Shown piece after piece: positions 1 to 8,163 of a stretch of DNA of 64,000 bases. This DNA comes from Accumulibacter sp. (lineage in GTDB: Bacteria > Pseudomonadota > Gammaproteobacteria > Burkholderiales > Rhodocyclaceae): contig NZ_JAZKUG010000001.1 of the NCBI RefSeq assembly GCF_036625195.1, positions 5,130,398-5,194,397 on the forward strand. The letters are read 5' to 3'. The stretch's first letter is position 1; each line of letters opens with the position of its first letter. Below the pieces are notes generated by a model, which did no database searches, was not told where the DNA came from, and saw only the letters and a program-made list of their open reading frames with translations. Position numbers and translations under genes: made by a program.

Positions 1-1
1 G

Positions 2-616
2 TCCGGCGGCCCGAACGGCATCACCTCGATTCCGCGGCCCTCGTTCTTCGGCCTGCCGTTCAAGCCGCCCGGCGACGCGCCGACCTTCGCCTCGTTCTTC
101 GGCCTCGAGTACTCGCCGAACCAGCGCCTCATCTTCCTCTACTACCTGATCCTCGGTCTCGCGCTGCTCACCAACCTCTTCGTCTCGCGCATGCGCCGAT
201 TGCCGGCCGGCCGCGCCTGGGAAGCGATGCGCGAGGACGAGATCGCCTGCAAGGCGATGGGCATCAACGCACGCAACGTCAAGCTCTCGGCCTTCGCCAT
301 CGGCGCCATGCTCGGCGGCTTCGCCGGCGTCTTCTTCGCCGCCCGCCAGGGCTTCATCTCGCCGGAGTCCTTCACCTTCAACGAATCGGCGATCATCCTC
401 GCCATCGTCGTCCTTGGCGGCATGGGCAGCCAGCTCGGCGTCGTCCTCGCCTCGCTGGTGCTGGTGCTGCTGCCCGAACTCGGGCGCGACTTCGCCGAGT
501 ACCGCATGCTGCTCTTCGGCGCGGCGATGATCCTGATCATGATCTGGAAACCCGGCGGCATCCTCGCGCACCGCGAACCGACGCTGCGCCATCTCGCGCG
601 AGGAGGCGGACGATGA
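2..616 (+). CDS. livM: LivM-type branched-chain amino acid ABC transporter permease (5' partial)
   Basis: Inner-membrane permease of a high-affinity branched-chain amino acid (or amide/urea-like) importer. The gene begins before the window; the frame is open from base 2, and the ATG at 191 is internal. The start of the visible part reads SGGPNGITSIPRP, the conserved TGGPNGI loop of LivM proteins. It is followed by hydrophobic segments and the EDEIACKAMGIN stretch, which corresponds to the cytoplasmic coupling region contacting the ATPases. Further membrane helices end in the family-typical PGGIL motif. The stop overlaps the start of livG by 4 bp (ATGA), so the genes form one translationally coupled operon. 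Substrate specificity cannot be read from the sequence; the binding protein and livH are outside the window. Confidence 0.93.
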   Translation, partial: SGGPNGITSIPRPSFFGLPFKPPGDAPTFASFFGLEYSPNQRLIFLYYLILGLALLTNLFVSRMRRLPAGRAWEAMREDEIACKAMGINARNVKLSAFAIGAMLGGFAGVFFAARQGFISPESFTFNESAIILAIVVLGGMGSQLGVVLASLVLVLLPELGRDFAEYRMLLFGAAMILIMIWKPGGILAHREPTLRHLARGGGR

Positions 617-1448
617 CGCCGGCGACCACTCCGCTGCTCCGCGTCGACCGGCTGACGATGCGCTTCGGCGGCCTGCTCGCGATCGACGACCTGTCGCTTG
701 ATGTCGGTGCGCGCCGGATCACCGGCGTCATCGGCCCCAACGGCGCCGGCAAGACGACCTTCTTCAACTGCCTCACCGGTTTCTACAAGCCGACGACCGG
801 CAGCGTCCGCCTCAACCATCCGCAACGCGGCAGCATGCGCCTCGAGCAACTGGCCAGCCACGAGGTGGCGCGCAAGGCGCAGGTCGTGCGCACCTTCCAG
901 AACATCCGCCTCTTTCCGCAGATGACGGTGCTCGAGAACCTGATCGTCGCCCAGCACAACATGCTGCAGGGAGCCTCGCGCTTCTCGCTCGCCGGCCTCC
1001 TCGGCCTGCCCGGCTACCGGCGCGCCGAACGGGCGGCAATCGACAAGGCGGTCGGCTGGCTGACGCGGCTGCAGCTCATCGACAAGGCCGACTCGCCTGC
1101 CGGCGCCCTGCCCTACGGCATGCAGCGACGCATCGAGATCGCCCGCGCGCTCTGCGTCGACCCGCTGCTGCTCTGCCTCGACGAGCCGGCCGCCGGCCTC
1201 AATCCGCGCGAGTCGGCGGAACTCAACGTCCTGCTGAAACACCTGGCAACCGACGAAGGCATCGCCATCCTGCTCATCGAGCACGACATGAGCGTCGTCA
1301 TGAATGTCTCCGACCATATCTGCGTCCTCAACTACGGCCGCAAGATCGCCGAGGGAACGCCGGCGGAAGTGCAGCGCGACCCGAACGTGATCAAGGCCTA
1401 CCTCGGTGAGGAAGACGCCGACGAGGAACTCGCCGCGGAGGTCCGCCC

Positions 1449-1452
<4 letters not shown>
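613..1452 (+). CDS. livG: LivG-type ABC transporter ATP-binding protein
   Basis: Cytoplasmic ATPase powering the LivHM permease. At 279 residues it has the family's usual length. Walker A is GPNGAGKTT (residues 41-49), the ABC signature is the LivG variant PYGMQ (167-171), Walker B is LLLCLDEP (about 185-192), and the H-loop histidine follows in LLIEHDM. The long insertion between Walker A and the signature, including the RTFQNIRLF Q-loop, is characteristic of LivG rather than LivF. The start overlaps the livM stop by 4 bp and the stop overlaps the livF start by 4 bp, so all three subunits should be made in step. Confidence 0.95.
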
Positions 1453-2177
<725 letters not shown>

Positions 2178-2967
2178 GCAGGCGGGCGCGCCGCCCCGCT
2201 GGCTGCCGTTCCTGGTTCTCGCCGTCGGCCTGCTGGCGATCTCCTTCGGTGCCATCCTGGCGCGCTTCGCGCAGGCCGAGGGGCTGCCGTCGCTGGCCAT
2301 CGCGACGCTGCGCCTGGGTCTCGCGGCACTCATCATCACGCCGCTCGCGCTCTGGCAGTCGGCCCGCCCGCTGCGCACGCTGAGCGCGCGGCAGGCCCTG
2401 CTCACGGCCGGTGCCGGCTTCTTCCTCGCGCTGCACTTCGCCACCTGGATCAGCTCGCTCGAGTACACCTCGGTGGCGAGCAGCACGGCGCTGGTGACGA
2501 CCAACCTGTTGTGGATCGGCATCGCTTCGTTCCTGCTCTTCGGCGAGCGGCCGAGCCGGCTGATGAGCGTCGGCATCGCCATCTCGCTCAGCGGCAGCCT
2601 GCTGATCTTCTGGAGCGACAGCCGCCACAGCGCCGCCGGCAGCAACCCGCTGCTCGGCAACTTCCTCGCCGTCGCTGGCAGCTGGTGCTTCTCCGCCTAC
2701 CTGCTGCTCGGCCGCCGGCTGCGCGCCAGCCTGCCACTGCCGGCCTACGTCTGGCTCGCCTACGGCAGCGCCGCCTGCTTTCTCTTCGTCGCCTGCCTGG
2801 GCAGCGGCACCCCGCTCAGCGGTTACGGCAGCGCCGCCTGGCTCGTCGCCCTCGGCATGGCGGTCGGCCCGCAACTGCTCGGCCACAGCTCGTACAACTG
2901 GTCGCTGAAGCACGTCTCGCCGACCTTCATCGCCGTCGTCACGCTCGGCGAGCCAGTCGGCAGCGCA

Positions 2968-3841
2968 CTCCTCGCCTGGCTGTTCTTCGGTGAAGCGTTC
3001 GCCCCGCTGCAGGCGGTCGGCTTCGTCCTCCTGCTCGCCGGCATCTACCTCGCGGCGCGCGGCGAAGGGCACTGAGGGCGGGCTGCTGCCGGTACAACTC
3101 TCTCGCGGCAGCGGCTGCAAGCGTGCCACCTCGCTGGCCATTCGCCCGCTTCGACGCCGTTCCGGCCCGATCTGCCGCCGCGCCGGCAGCTGCAGACCGG
3201 GGCTTCGTCGGCAATGGTTGCCACTCGCCTGTCAACCGGGGAGGAACGGAACCGCGCCGAGCGCGCGAGCGAGTTCGCCTTCGAGTGCGGCGTCATCCAG
3301 GTCATCGTTCCCGATGACGGTCGCGTTCAGGTAGTGGGTCGCCAGCTCGACCAGGCATCCTTCGATGCGCTCGGCACGTTCCGGGTCGGCAAGCATGTAG
3401 TGGTCGAAAGGATCGACGGTGCCCGACTGAATCCGGGCGGCAATCCGCCGGCGGCGAGTCTCCGGAGCGACATCGAGCACCACGACCATCGTTCCGGGCG
3501 GCGCCACCGCACGCAGGGCCCGTGCCAGCGCCGGGCGACGGCCGAGGGCGATCCACCCGTCCCGTTCCTGGCCCAGAACCAGCGCCAGCAGCCGCAGCGC
3601 GGTATGGCTGACCACCAACAGGGGAACCGCCTACGGCCGAAAGCGGCGCCGGTCGCGGGCCAGGAAGCAGCCGGCCACTGCGGGCAGTAGCGGGCGCAGC
3701 AGCGGGAACAGGCCAAGGAACGCGCGCTCCTGAAACCGACCCCAGCTCCCCTTGCGTTCGCTGCTGGAGCGCGCGTCGGCGGCCGGCGCAACGAATCCGC
3801 CGGCGCGCTTCTCGACGCGATGGCCGGCCGCTCGCCAGCGG
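2968..3841. repeat. Segmental duplication, copy 1
   Basis: This roughly 870-bp block is nearly identical to 4874-5750, in the same orientation and order: the 3' end of the EamA gene, a short spacer, then most of a P-loop kinase gene on the minus strand. Part of it (about 3520-3690) recurs a third time at 11180-11345. Copy 1 holds the intact EamA end but a broken kinase; copy 2 is the reverse. Confidence 0.9.
3232..3841 (-). pseudogene. Truncated copy of the P-loop kinase gene
   Basis: Minus-strand reading matches the intact kinase at 5138-5884 from the segment RWRAAGHRVEKRAGG to the carboxyl end. Two lesions are visible. First, the TCG serine codon of the intact copy is TAG here, at about 3630, splitting the frame after DRRRFRP. 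Second, upstream of 3841 the sequence diverges, so the amino-terminal P-loop (GTDAAGKD in the intact copy) is absent. A 128-residue fragment (3232-3618) could still start internally but would lack the nucleotide-binding loop. It is read as a decayed duplicate. Confidence 0.8.
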
Positions 3842-4041
3842 CGGATTCGTAACTGGGCGAAAACGTGCCCCGTGTTACTGGTCGGCGATCCCTCAAGGAG
3901 GCGGCAAGGGCGGCCACCACAGCAGGACAACCCGCCGCGGCTGGGTCGGCGACGCACCGGTGACGGGGCCCTCTGCGCATTGACAGCCGTTCGGCGAGAG
4001 GATGAAAATACTTGTTGTTACCTGTTGTTTGGAGGTCTGCC

Positions 4042-4308
4042 ATGCCAACCAGTGTCGCGCTCGGTTTCCACTTCGAAGAGTTCATCAAGGCGCAGCTATC
4101 TTCGGGGCGGTACAACAATGCCAGCGAAGTCGTCCGCGAAGGACTGCGGCTGCTCGAAGACCAGGAGAAGCTGCGCGCGCTGAAACTCGAGGCGCTGCGA
4201 GCTGAACTACAGCGTGGTATCGACGGTGGACCGGGCATTCCCGCCGAACAGATGTTCGACGACCTGCGGCGGCGGATTGACGAGGTTGCCGGCGGCGCAG
4301 CGGAATGA
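4042..4308 (+). CDS. parD: ParD/RHH-type antitoxin
   Basis: Antitoxin of a type II toxin-antitoxin pair; 88 residues. The amino-terminal half (VALGFHFEEFIKAQLSSGRY followed by NNASEVVREGLRLLEDQE) is a ribbon-helix-helix DNA-binding unit of the ParD/CopG type, which would bind the operon's own promoter. The carboxyl-terminal half is charged and would wrap the toxin. The start at 4042 is chosen over 4012 because GGAGGT lies 5 bp upstream and the homology begins there. The stop overlaps the toxin start by 4 bp. The pair sits between the two copies of the segmental duplication and is the only intact, recognisable cargo there. Confidence 0.9.
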   Translation: MPTSVALGFHFEEFIKAQLSSGRYNNASEVVREGLRLLEDQEKLRALKLEALRAELQRGIDGGPGIPAEQMFDDLRRRIDEVAGGAAE

Positions 4309-4592
4309 TGCGTATCGAGTTCTCACCGGAAAGTCGGCTCGACCTGCTTGAGATCGCGGCTTTCATTGCGCGGGACAATCCGGCTCGCGCGAGATCCTTC
4401 GTGGACGAGCTTGCAGCCGACTGCGCCAGGCTCGCCACACAGCCTGGCGTCGGTGCGGCACGTCCCGAGCTGGGCAACGGCTTGCGACTGCTGCCACACG
4501 GGCGCTACCTCATCTTCTATCGGGTCGATGGCGACGTCGTTCGCATCGCGCGAGTCCTGCACAGCGCCCGTGACATCGGGACAGCCTTTTGA
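4305..4592 (+). CDS. parE: ParE/RelE-family toxin
   Basis: Toxin of the ParD/ParE pair, 95 residues, standard for the family. It shows the ParE pattern: an opening strand (MRIEFSPESRLDLLEIAAFI), a helix-rich RDNPARARSFVDELAADC, then the core strands around GRYLIFYRVDGDVVRIARVLHSARD. ParE relatives poison DNA gyrase, whereas RelE relatives cleave mRNA on the ribosome. The sequence alone favours ParE because the partner is ParD-like, but the target is inferred. The ATG overlaps the antitoxin stop; a second ATG at 4308 is possible. The 3' end of this gene recurs, degenerate, at 11510-11616. Confidence 0.9.
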   Translation: MMRIEFSPESRLDLLEIAAFIARDNPARARSFVDELAADCARLATQPGVGAARPELGNGLRLLPHGRYLIFYRVDGDVVRIARVLHSARDIGTAF

Positions 4593-4873
4593 CGGTTGAC
4601 GAAGCGGCCCATTGCCATCAGGACCAAGACGGGGAACCCTGATCGGGCGAAGGAAAAGAGTGTCGTCAGCGGGCGGCCGAGCGTTGGATTGCTTTACAGT
4701 CCAGTCCCCACCACCGCATGAATTCCATTTATGGCAGAGCGTCGCAATTCTGGCACGAAATCTGCTCTATGCCCGACATGAGCAGCACGCCTGCAAGATC
4801 AAAGGGCAAGCTGCCCGCACCAGTTGCCAAACCCGCCAGAAAGATGAGACCCGGCAGCCAAACCGACCCGACC
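4593..4873. other. Non-coding spacer with an orphan promoter, shared with 11617-11840
   Basis: No convincing gene. From the parE stop onward this spacer matches the region after the parE remnant at 11616. The match continues through the segment ATGAATTCCATTTAT and a TGGCAC/CTGCT sigma-54 motif. In the third copy that motif lies upstream of a PEP-CTERM gene. Here it faces only a gene fragment. Confidence 0.7.
4751..4766 (+). promoter_or_regulatory. Orphan sigma-54 (-24/-12) promoter motif
   Basis: TGGCACGAAATCTGCT matches the RpoN consensus TGGCAC-N5-TTGCW with GG and GC separated by exactly 10 bp; one base of the -12 element differs (CTGC). It is nearly the same as the motifs at 11775 and 56334 that precede the two PEP-CTERM genes. 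No matching gene follows here, only the duplicated tail of the EamA gene, so it is probably a leftover of the duplication. Confidence 0.65.
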
Positions 4874-4981
4874 CTCCTCGCCTGGCTCGTCTTCGGCGAA
4901 TCATTTGCCTGCATGCAGGCGCTCGGCTTCGTCCTCCTGCGCGCCGGCATCTACCTCGCGGCGCGTGGTGAAGGACGCTGA
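4874..4981 (+). pseudogene. Duplicated 3' fragment of the EamA transporter gene
   Basis: Reads LLAWLVFGESFACMQALGFV then LLRAGIYLAARGEGR and a stop, almost the same as the last 36 residues of the transporter ending at 3075. It has no start of its own in the homologous part and is not expected to make a functional protein. It marks the left edge of copy 2 of the segmental duplication. Confidence 0.8.
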
Positions 4982-5750
4982 GGTCGGGTTGCTGCCGGTA
5001 CAACTCTCTCGCGGCAGCGGCTCCAAGCGTGCCACATCGCCGGCCATTCGCCCGCTTTGACGCCGCTCCGGCCCGACCTGCCGCCGCGCCGGCAGCTGCA
5101 GACCAAGGCCGCGTCGGCGATGACGGCCACTCGCGTTTCAAGGGGTGAGGAACGGAACGGGCGCGCCGAGCGCGCGAGCGAGTTCGCCTTCGAGTGCGGC
5201 GTCATCCAGGTCATCGTTCCCGATGACGGTCGCGTTCAGGTAGTGGGTCGCCAGCTCGACCAGGCATCCCTCGATGCGCTCGGCACGTTCCGGGTCGGCA
5301 AGCATGTAGTGGTCGAAAGGATCGACGGTGCCCGACTGAATCCGGGCGGCAATCCGCCGGCGGCGAGTCTCCGGGGCGACATCGAGCACCACGACCATCG
5401 TTCCGGGCGGCGCCACCGCACGCAGGGCACGCGCCAGCGCCGGGCGACGGCCGAGGGCGATCCACTCGTCGCGTTCCTGGCCCAGAACCAGCGCCAGCAG
5501 CCGCAGCGCGGTATGGCTGACCACCACCAGGGGAACCGCCGACGGCCGAAAGCGGCGCCGGTCGGGGGGCAGGAAGCAGCCGGCCACTGCGGGCAGTAGC
5601 GGGCGCAGCAGCGGGAACAGGCCGAGGAACGCGCGCTCCTGAAACCGACCCCAGCTCCCCTTGCGTTCGCTGCTGGAGCGCGCGTCGGCGGCCGCCGCAA
5701 CGAATCCGCCGGCGCGCTTCTCGACGCGATGGCCGGCCGCTCGCCAGCGG
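4874..5750. repeat. Segmental duplication, copy 2
   Basis: Near-identical to 2968-3841 (see there). The right edge falls inside the kinase gene at the segment encoding RWRAAG. Beyond it copy 2 continues into the true kinase amino terminus with its P-loop, while copy 1 switches to unrelated sequence. This suggests copy 2 carries the original kinase end and copy 1 was made by truncating recombination. Confidence 0.88.
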
Positions 5751-5884
5751 CTGATCAGGAACTCTGCGACGTAATCCTTGCCCGCGGCGTCCGTGCCGAG
5801 GATCAGGACGACGGGTGGGGGTGGAGGGAGCATGGAGAACTCGTTGCGGCCGCTACGGCGACGCGCGGGATACACAGTCGCCAT
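5138..5884 (-). CDS. P-loop kinase, thymidylate-kinase-like (function unknown)
   Basis: About 230-248 residues with the layout of a thymidylate/nucleotide-kinase-like P-loop NTPase. The P-loop is GTDAAGKD near the amino terminus, within the strand PPVVLILGTDAAGKDYVAEF. A central region may be a lid or arginine-rich segment (APETRRRRIAARI), with PFDHYMLADPERAERI after it. The substrate cannot be named: typical thymidylate kinase motifs (DRY/E box) are not evident. Two starts are possible, 5884 and the ATG at 5833 (MLPPPPPVVL); neither has a clear ribosome-binding site. The gene stands alone in a rearranged region, and a decayed copy and a fragment lie at 3232 and 11180. Confidence 0.6.
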   Translation of the reverse strand: MATVYPARRRSGRNEFSMLPPPPPVVLILGTDAAGKDYVAEFLISRWRAAGHRVEKRAGGFVAAAADARSSSERKGSWGRFQERAFLGLFPLLRPLLPAVAGCFLPPDRRRFRPSAVPLVVVSHTALRLLALVLGQERDEWIALGRRPALARALRAVAPPGTMVVVLDVAPETRRRRIAARIQSGTVDPFDHYMLADPERAERIEGCLVELATHYLNATVIGNDDLDDAALEGELARALGAPVPFLTP

Positions 5885-5964
5885 CGCCGTCGAGCCGCTT
5901 CACGCCGCAGAGGGTCGGGTGGAACGTCACTGGCTCAAAGGATAGGAGATCCCGCGCCACCGCG

Positions 5965-6017
5965 GCAAGTGGTGCAGCCGGTTGCGCGCCCTGCGGGGCC
6001 GCGCAAGCAGTCGTGAC
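5965..6017. repeat. 53-bp direct repeat also at 11341-11393
   Basis: The segment from GCAAGTGGTGCAGCCGG to the final GTGAC is repeated at 11341-11393 with about two mismatches. In the third copy it directly follows the kinase fragment; here it lies just upstream of the PAS remnant. It is another stitch of the same rearranged block. Confidence 0.8.
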
Positions 6018-6041
6018 TTGCCGAGAACTTGCGGTGGTTCG

Positions 6042-6359
6042 GGGCTGATCTGGACCTCCCGCACGGACTGCCGCGACACCTGCTTCAACGATCCGTGGCT
6101 GCGTTTCACCGGCCAGTCGCCGGCAGGCCAGCTTGCCGCGGGCTGGGCCACAGGCCTTCATCCGCTGGAGCCCGATCACTGCCGGCGCACCTACGATAGT
6201 CATTTCGACCGCCAGCCGCCGTTCCGGATCGCGTATCGCCTGCGCGCCAGCAACGGTGAGTACCCTTGGATCGAGGATGCCGGCACCCCGCGCTTTGACT
6301 GTGCTGGCGATTTCATCGGCGATATCGACTTCTGTCAGGACATCTCCGAGCTCAGGCGG
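6042..6359 (+). pseudogene. Isolated PAS-domain remnant
   Basis: The plus-strand frame reads as a nearly complete PAS_3-type fold without a protein around it: LIWTSRTD, CFNDPWLRFTG, GWATGLHPLEPDHCRRTYDS, FRIAYRLRASNGEYPWIEDA, GTPRFDCAGDFIGDIDFCQD and ISELRR. These match the order of a canonical PAS domain (NxxWLxFTG, HPdD, Y/FR.dG.yRWi, G..R.d..G.f.Gyig...DITe). No plausible start with a ribosome-binding site precedes it. After the PAS end the frame runs antisense into the 3' end of the histidine kinase gene. It is most likely the surviving piece of a sensor gene cut by rearrangement. Confidence 0.6.
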
Positions 6360-8163
6360 GTGGCAGGGACCGCCAACCCTCCCGCCGACTCAACCCCTGC
6401 AGCAAGATCGCAAACAATTCCTTGGGGATGAAGGGTTTGCTCAGAAAGTCGTTCATGCCCGCAGCCAGGCACTGCGCCTTGTCTTCGGCAAAGGCATTGG
6501 CAGTCATGGCGATGATCGGGATGTCCTGATAGCCGGGCAGCTGTCGGATCTGCCGCGTTGCCTCCACCCCGTTCAGTTGCGGCATCTGCATGTCCATCAA
6601 GATGGCCGCGTAGCGAGTCTTCCGCGCCATGGCGACGGCCTCTTCGCCATTCTCGGCGGTGTCCGCAACCAGGCCGACAGCCTCCAACTGCATCAAGGCT
6701 ACTTCCCGGTTGATCGGCTCGTCTTCAACCACCAGGACGCGCTGACCGGCGTAGCGCCGCATCAGTTCGGCTTCGGCATCAGACACAGCCGGTGCCAGGG
6801 CCGCTGCGCCGCACTTTTTCAGTTTCACGGTAAGCCAGAAGGTGCTGCCGACGCCTGGCGTACTGTCAGCGCCGACTTTTCCGCCCATCGACTCGGCCAG
6901 GCGCCGGGTGATCGTCAGCCCGAGACCGGTGCCGCCGTACTTGCGGGTCATCGAGTTGTCGGCCTGCTCGAAGGCACTGAACAGCCGTGCCATGGCCTCG
7001 GGCGCGATGCCGATACCGGTATCCTGCACCTCGAAGCGCAGCATGACCGATGCGGCGGCTTCCTCCTGCATCATCGCACGCAGGGTTACCGTCCCCGTTT
7101 CGGTGAACTTGACGGCGTTGGTGGCGTAGTTGAGCAGGGCTTGTTGCAAGCGCGTCGGGTCGCCCAGGAGTTGATGCGGCAGGGGCCCGCTTTCGATCAG
7201 CAGGTGGATCCCCTTGGCCTTGACACGCTCGGCAAGAATCGACTCGACATTGGCCAGCAGGCTGCCGATGGCGACCGGGGCTTCCTCCAGAATGAGCTTG
7301 CCGGCCTCGATCTTGGAAAGGTCGAGAACGTCGTCGATGACCGATAGCAGGTGCCGGGCCGAGGCGTCGATGGTGTCGAGGCGTTTTGCCTGCTGCGGCG
7401 TCACGCCCTCGCGGCGCAGGATGTTGGCCATGCCGAGGATGCCGTTCATCGGCGTGCGGATTTCATGGCTCATGTTGGCCAGGAAGGCGCTCTTGGCGAT
7501 GTTGGCGGTTTCGGCGGTGACTTTGGCCTGCTCAAGCTCGACGGTTTTTTCTTCGACCAGTTGCTGCAGGTGATGGCGATGGCGGTCCAATTCTTCATCA
7601 GCCAGCTTGCGCGCGGTGATGTCCATCTCCATCATCCGGCAGCTCAGCCCGTCATCGCTGCGCGTGGCGTGAATCTCCACTATGCGCGATGCTCGTCCGG
7701 CAACGTCGACGCGCACTTCGCAGACTTGCGGCACGGTGCTGGCCCACACCCGGCCGAGCAGGTCGGCAAAGGCACGGCGGTCGCCTTCATCGAGGAAGAG
7801 ACCGAAGCGCCGGCCACACAGCGCTGCGCGCTCGGCGCCGAGCAGCGCGGCCGCGGCCAGATTGAGCTGGCTGATGACGCCCTGGCGATCAAGCGTGAGA
7901 TAGCCCACCGGGGCGAAGTCGTAGAGTTCGGTGTAGCGCGCCAGGCCGGCTTCGACCGCTGCCTGTGCCGCGCGCAACTCTTGGTTTTGCAAATCCAGCT
8001 CGATCTGGTGCACCTGCAGTTCGTGCAGCAGCTTTTGCATCTCCTGCGTCGTCGGCGCGCTGTCCGCCGCGGGCTGCCGCTGCAGCGCCGCTTCAGCGCG
8101 GCGGCGCAACTCGGGGTCGGCAAAAGCCGACGCTGGCGGGACGGCAATTGGGGGCGGCTTCAT
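6352..8163 (-). CDS. Hybrid histidine kinase (PAS - HisKA - HATPase - receiver)
   Basis: Soluble hybrid sensor kinase of 603 residues with no membrane segment. A helical region (about 35-75) precedes a PAS domain (about 78-190, ending in MEMDITARK). A short coiled coil follows, then the dimerisation/phosphoacceptor domain with FLANMSHEIRTPMNGILG (phospho-His in SHEIRTP). The HATPase domain has the N-box (LNYATNAVKFT), G1 (DTGIGI) and G2 (GGTGLGL). A carboxyl-terminal receiver has VEDEP and the acceptor Asp in LMDMQMP. All catalytic residues look intact. Its start overlaps the stop of the upstream CheB-CheR fusion gene by 4 bp, so the two are co-translated and probably act in one pathway. Confidence 0.92.
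   Translation of the reverse strand: MKPPPIAVPPASAFADPELRRRAEAALQRQPAADSAPTTQEMQKLLHELQVHQIELDLQNQELRAAQAAVEAGLARYTELYDFAPVGYLTLDRQGVISQLNLAAAALLGAERAALCGRRFGLFLDEGDRRAFADLLGRVWASTVPQVCEVRVDVAGRASRIVEIHATRSDDGLSCRMMEMDITARKLADEELDRHRHHLQQLVEEKTVELEQAKVTAETANIAKSAFLANMSHEIRTPMNGILGMANILRREGVTPQQAKRLDTIDASARHLLSVIDDVLDLSKIEAGKLILEEAPVAIGSLLANVESILAERVKAKGIHLLIESGPLPHQLLGDPTRLQQALLNYATNAVKFTETGTVTLRAMMQEEAAASVMLRFEVQDTGIGIAPEAMARLFSAFEQADNSMTRKYGGTGLGLTITRRLAESMGGKVGADSTPGVGSTFWLTVKLKKCGAAALAPAVSDAEAELMRRYAGQRVLVVEDEPINREVALMQLEAVGLVADTAENGEEAVAMARKTRYAAILMDMQMPQLNGVEATRQIRQLPGYQDIPIIAMTANAFAEDKAQCLAAGMNDFLSKPFIPKELFAILLQGLSRREGWRSLPPA

Noticed and set aside
142..1317. 391-residue minus-strand frame opposite livM/livG
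   Set aside because: It is the antisense of two strongly supported overlapping genes; in this GC-rich DNA the opposite strand often stays open. No recognisable domains.
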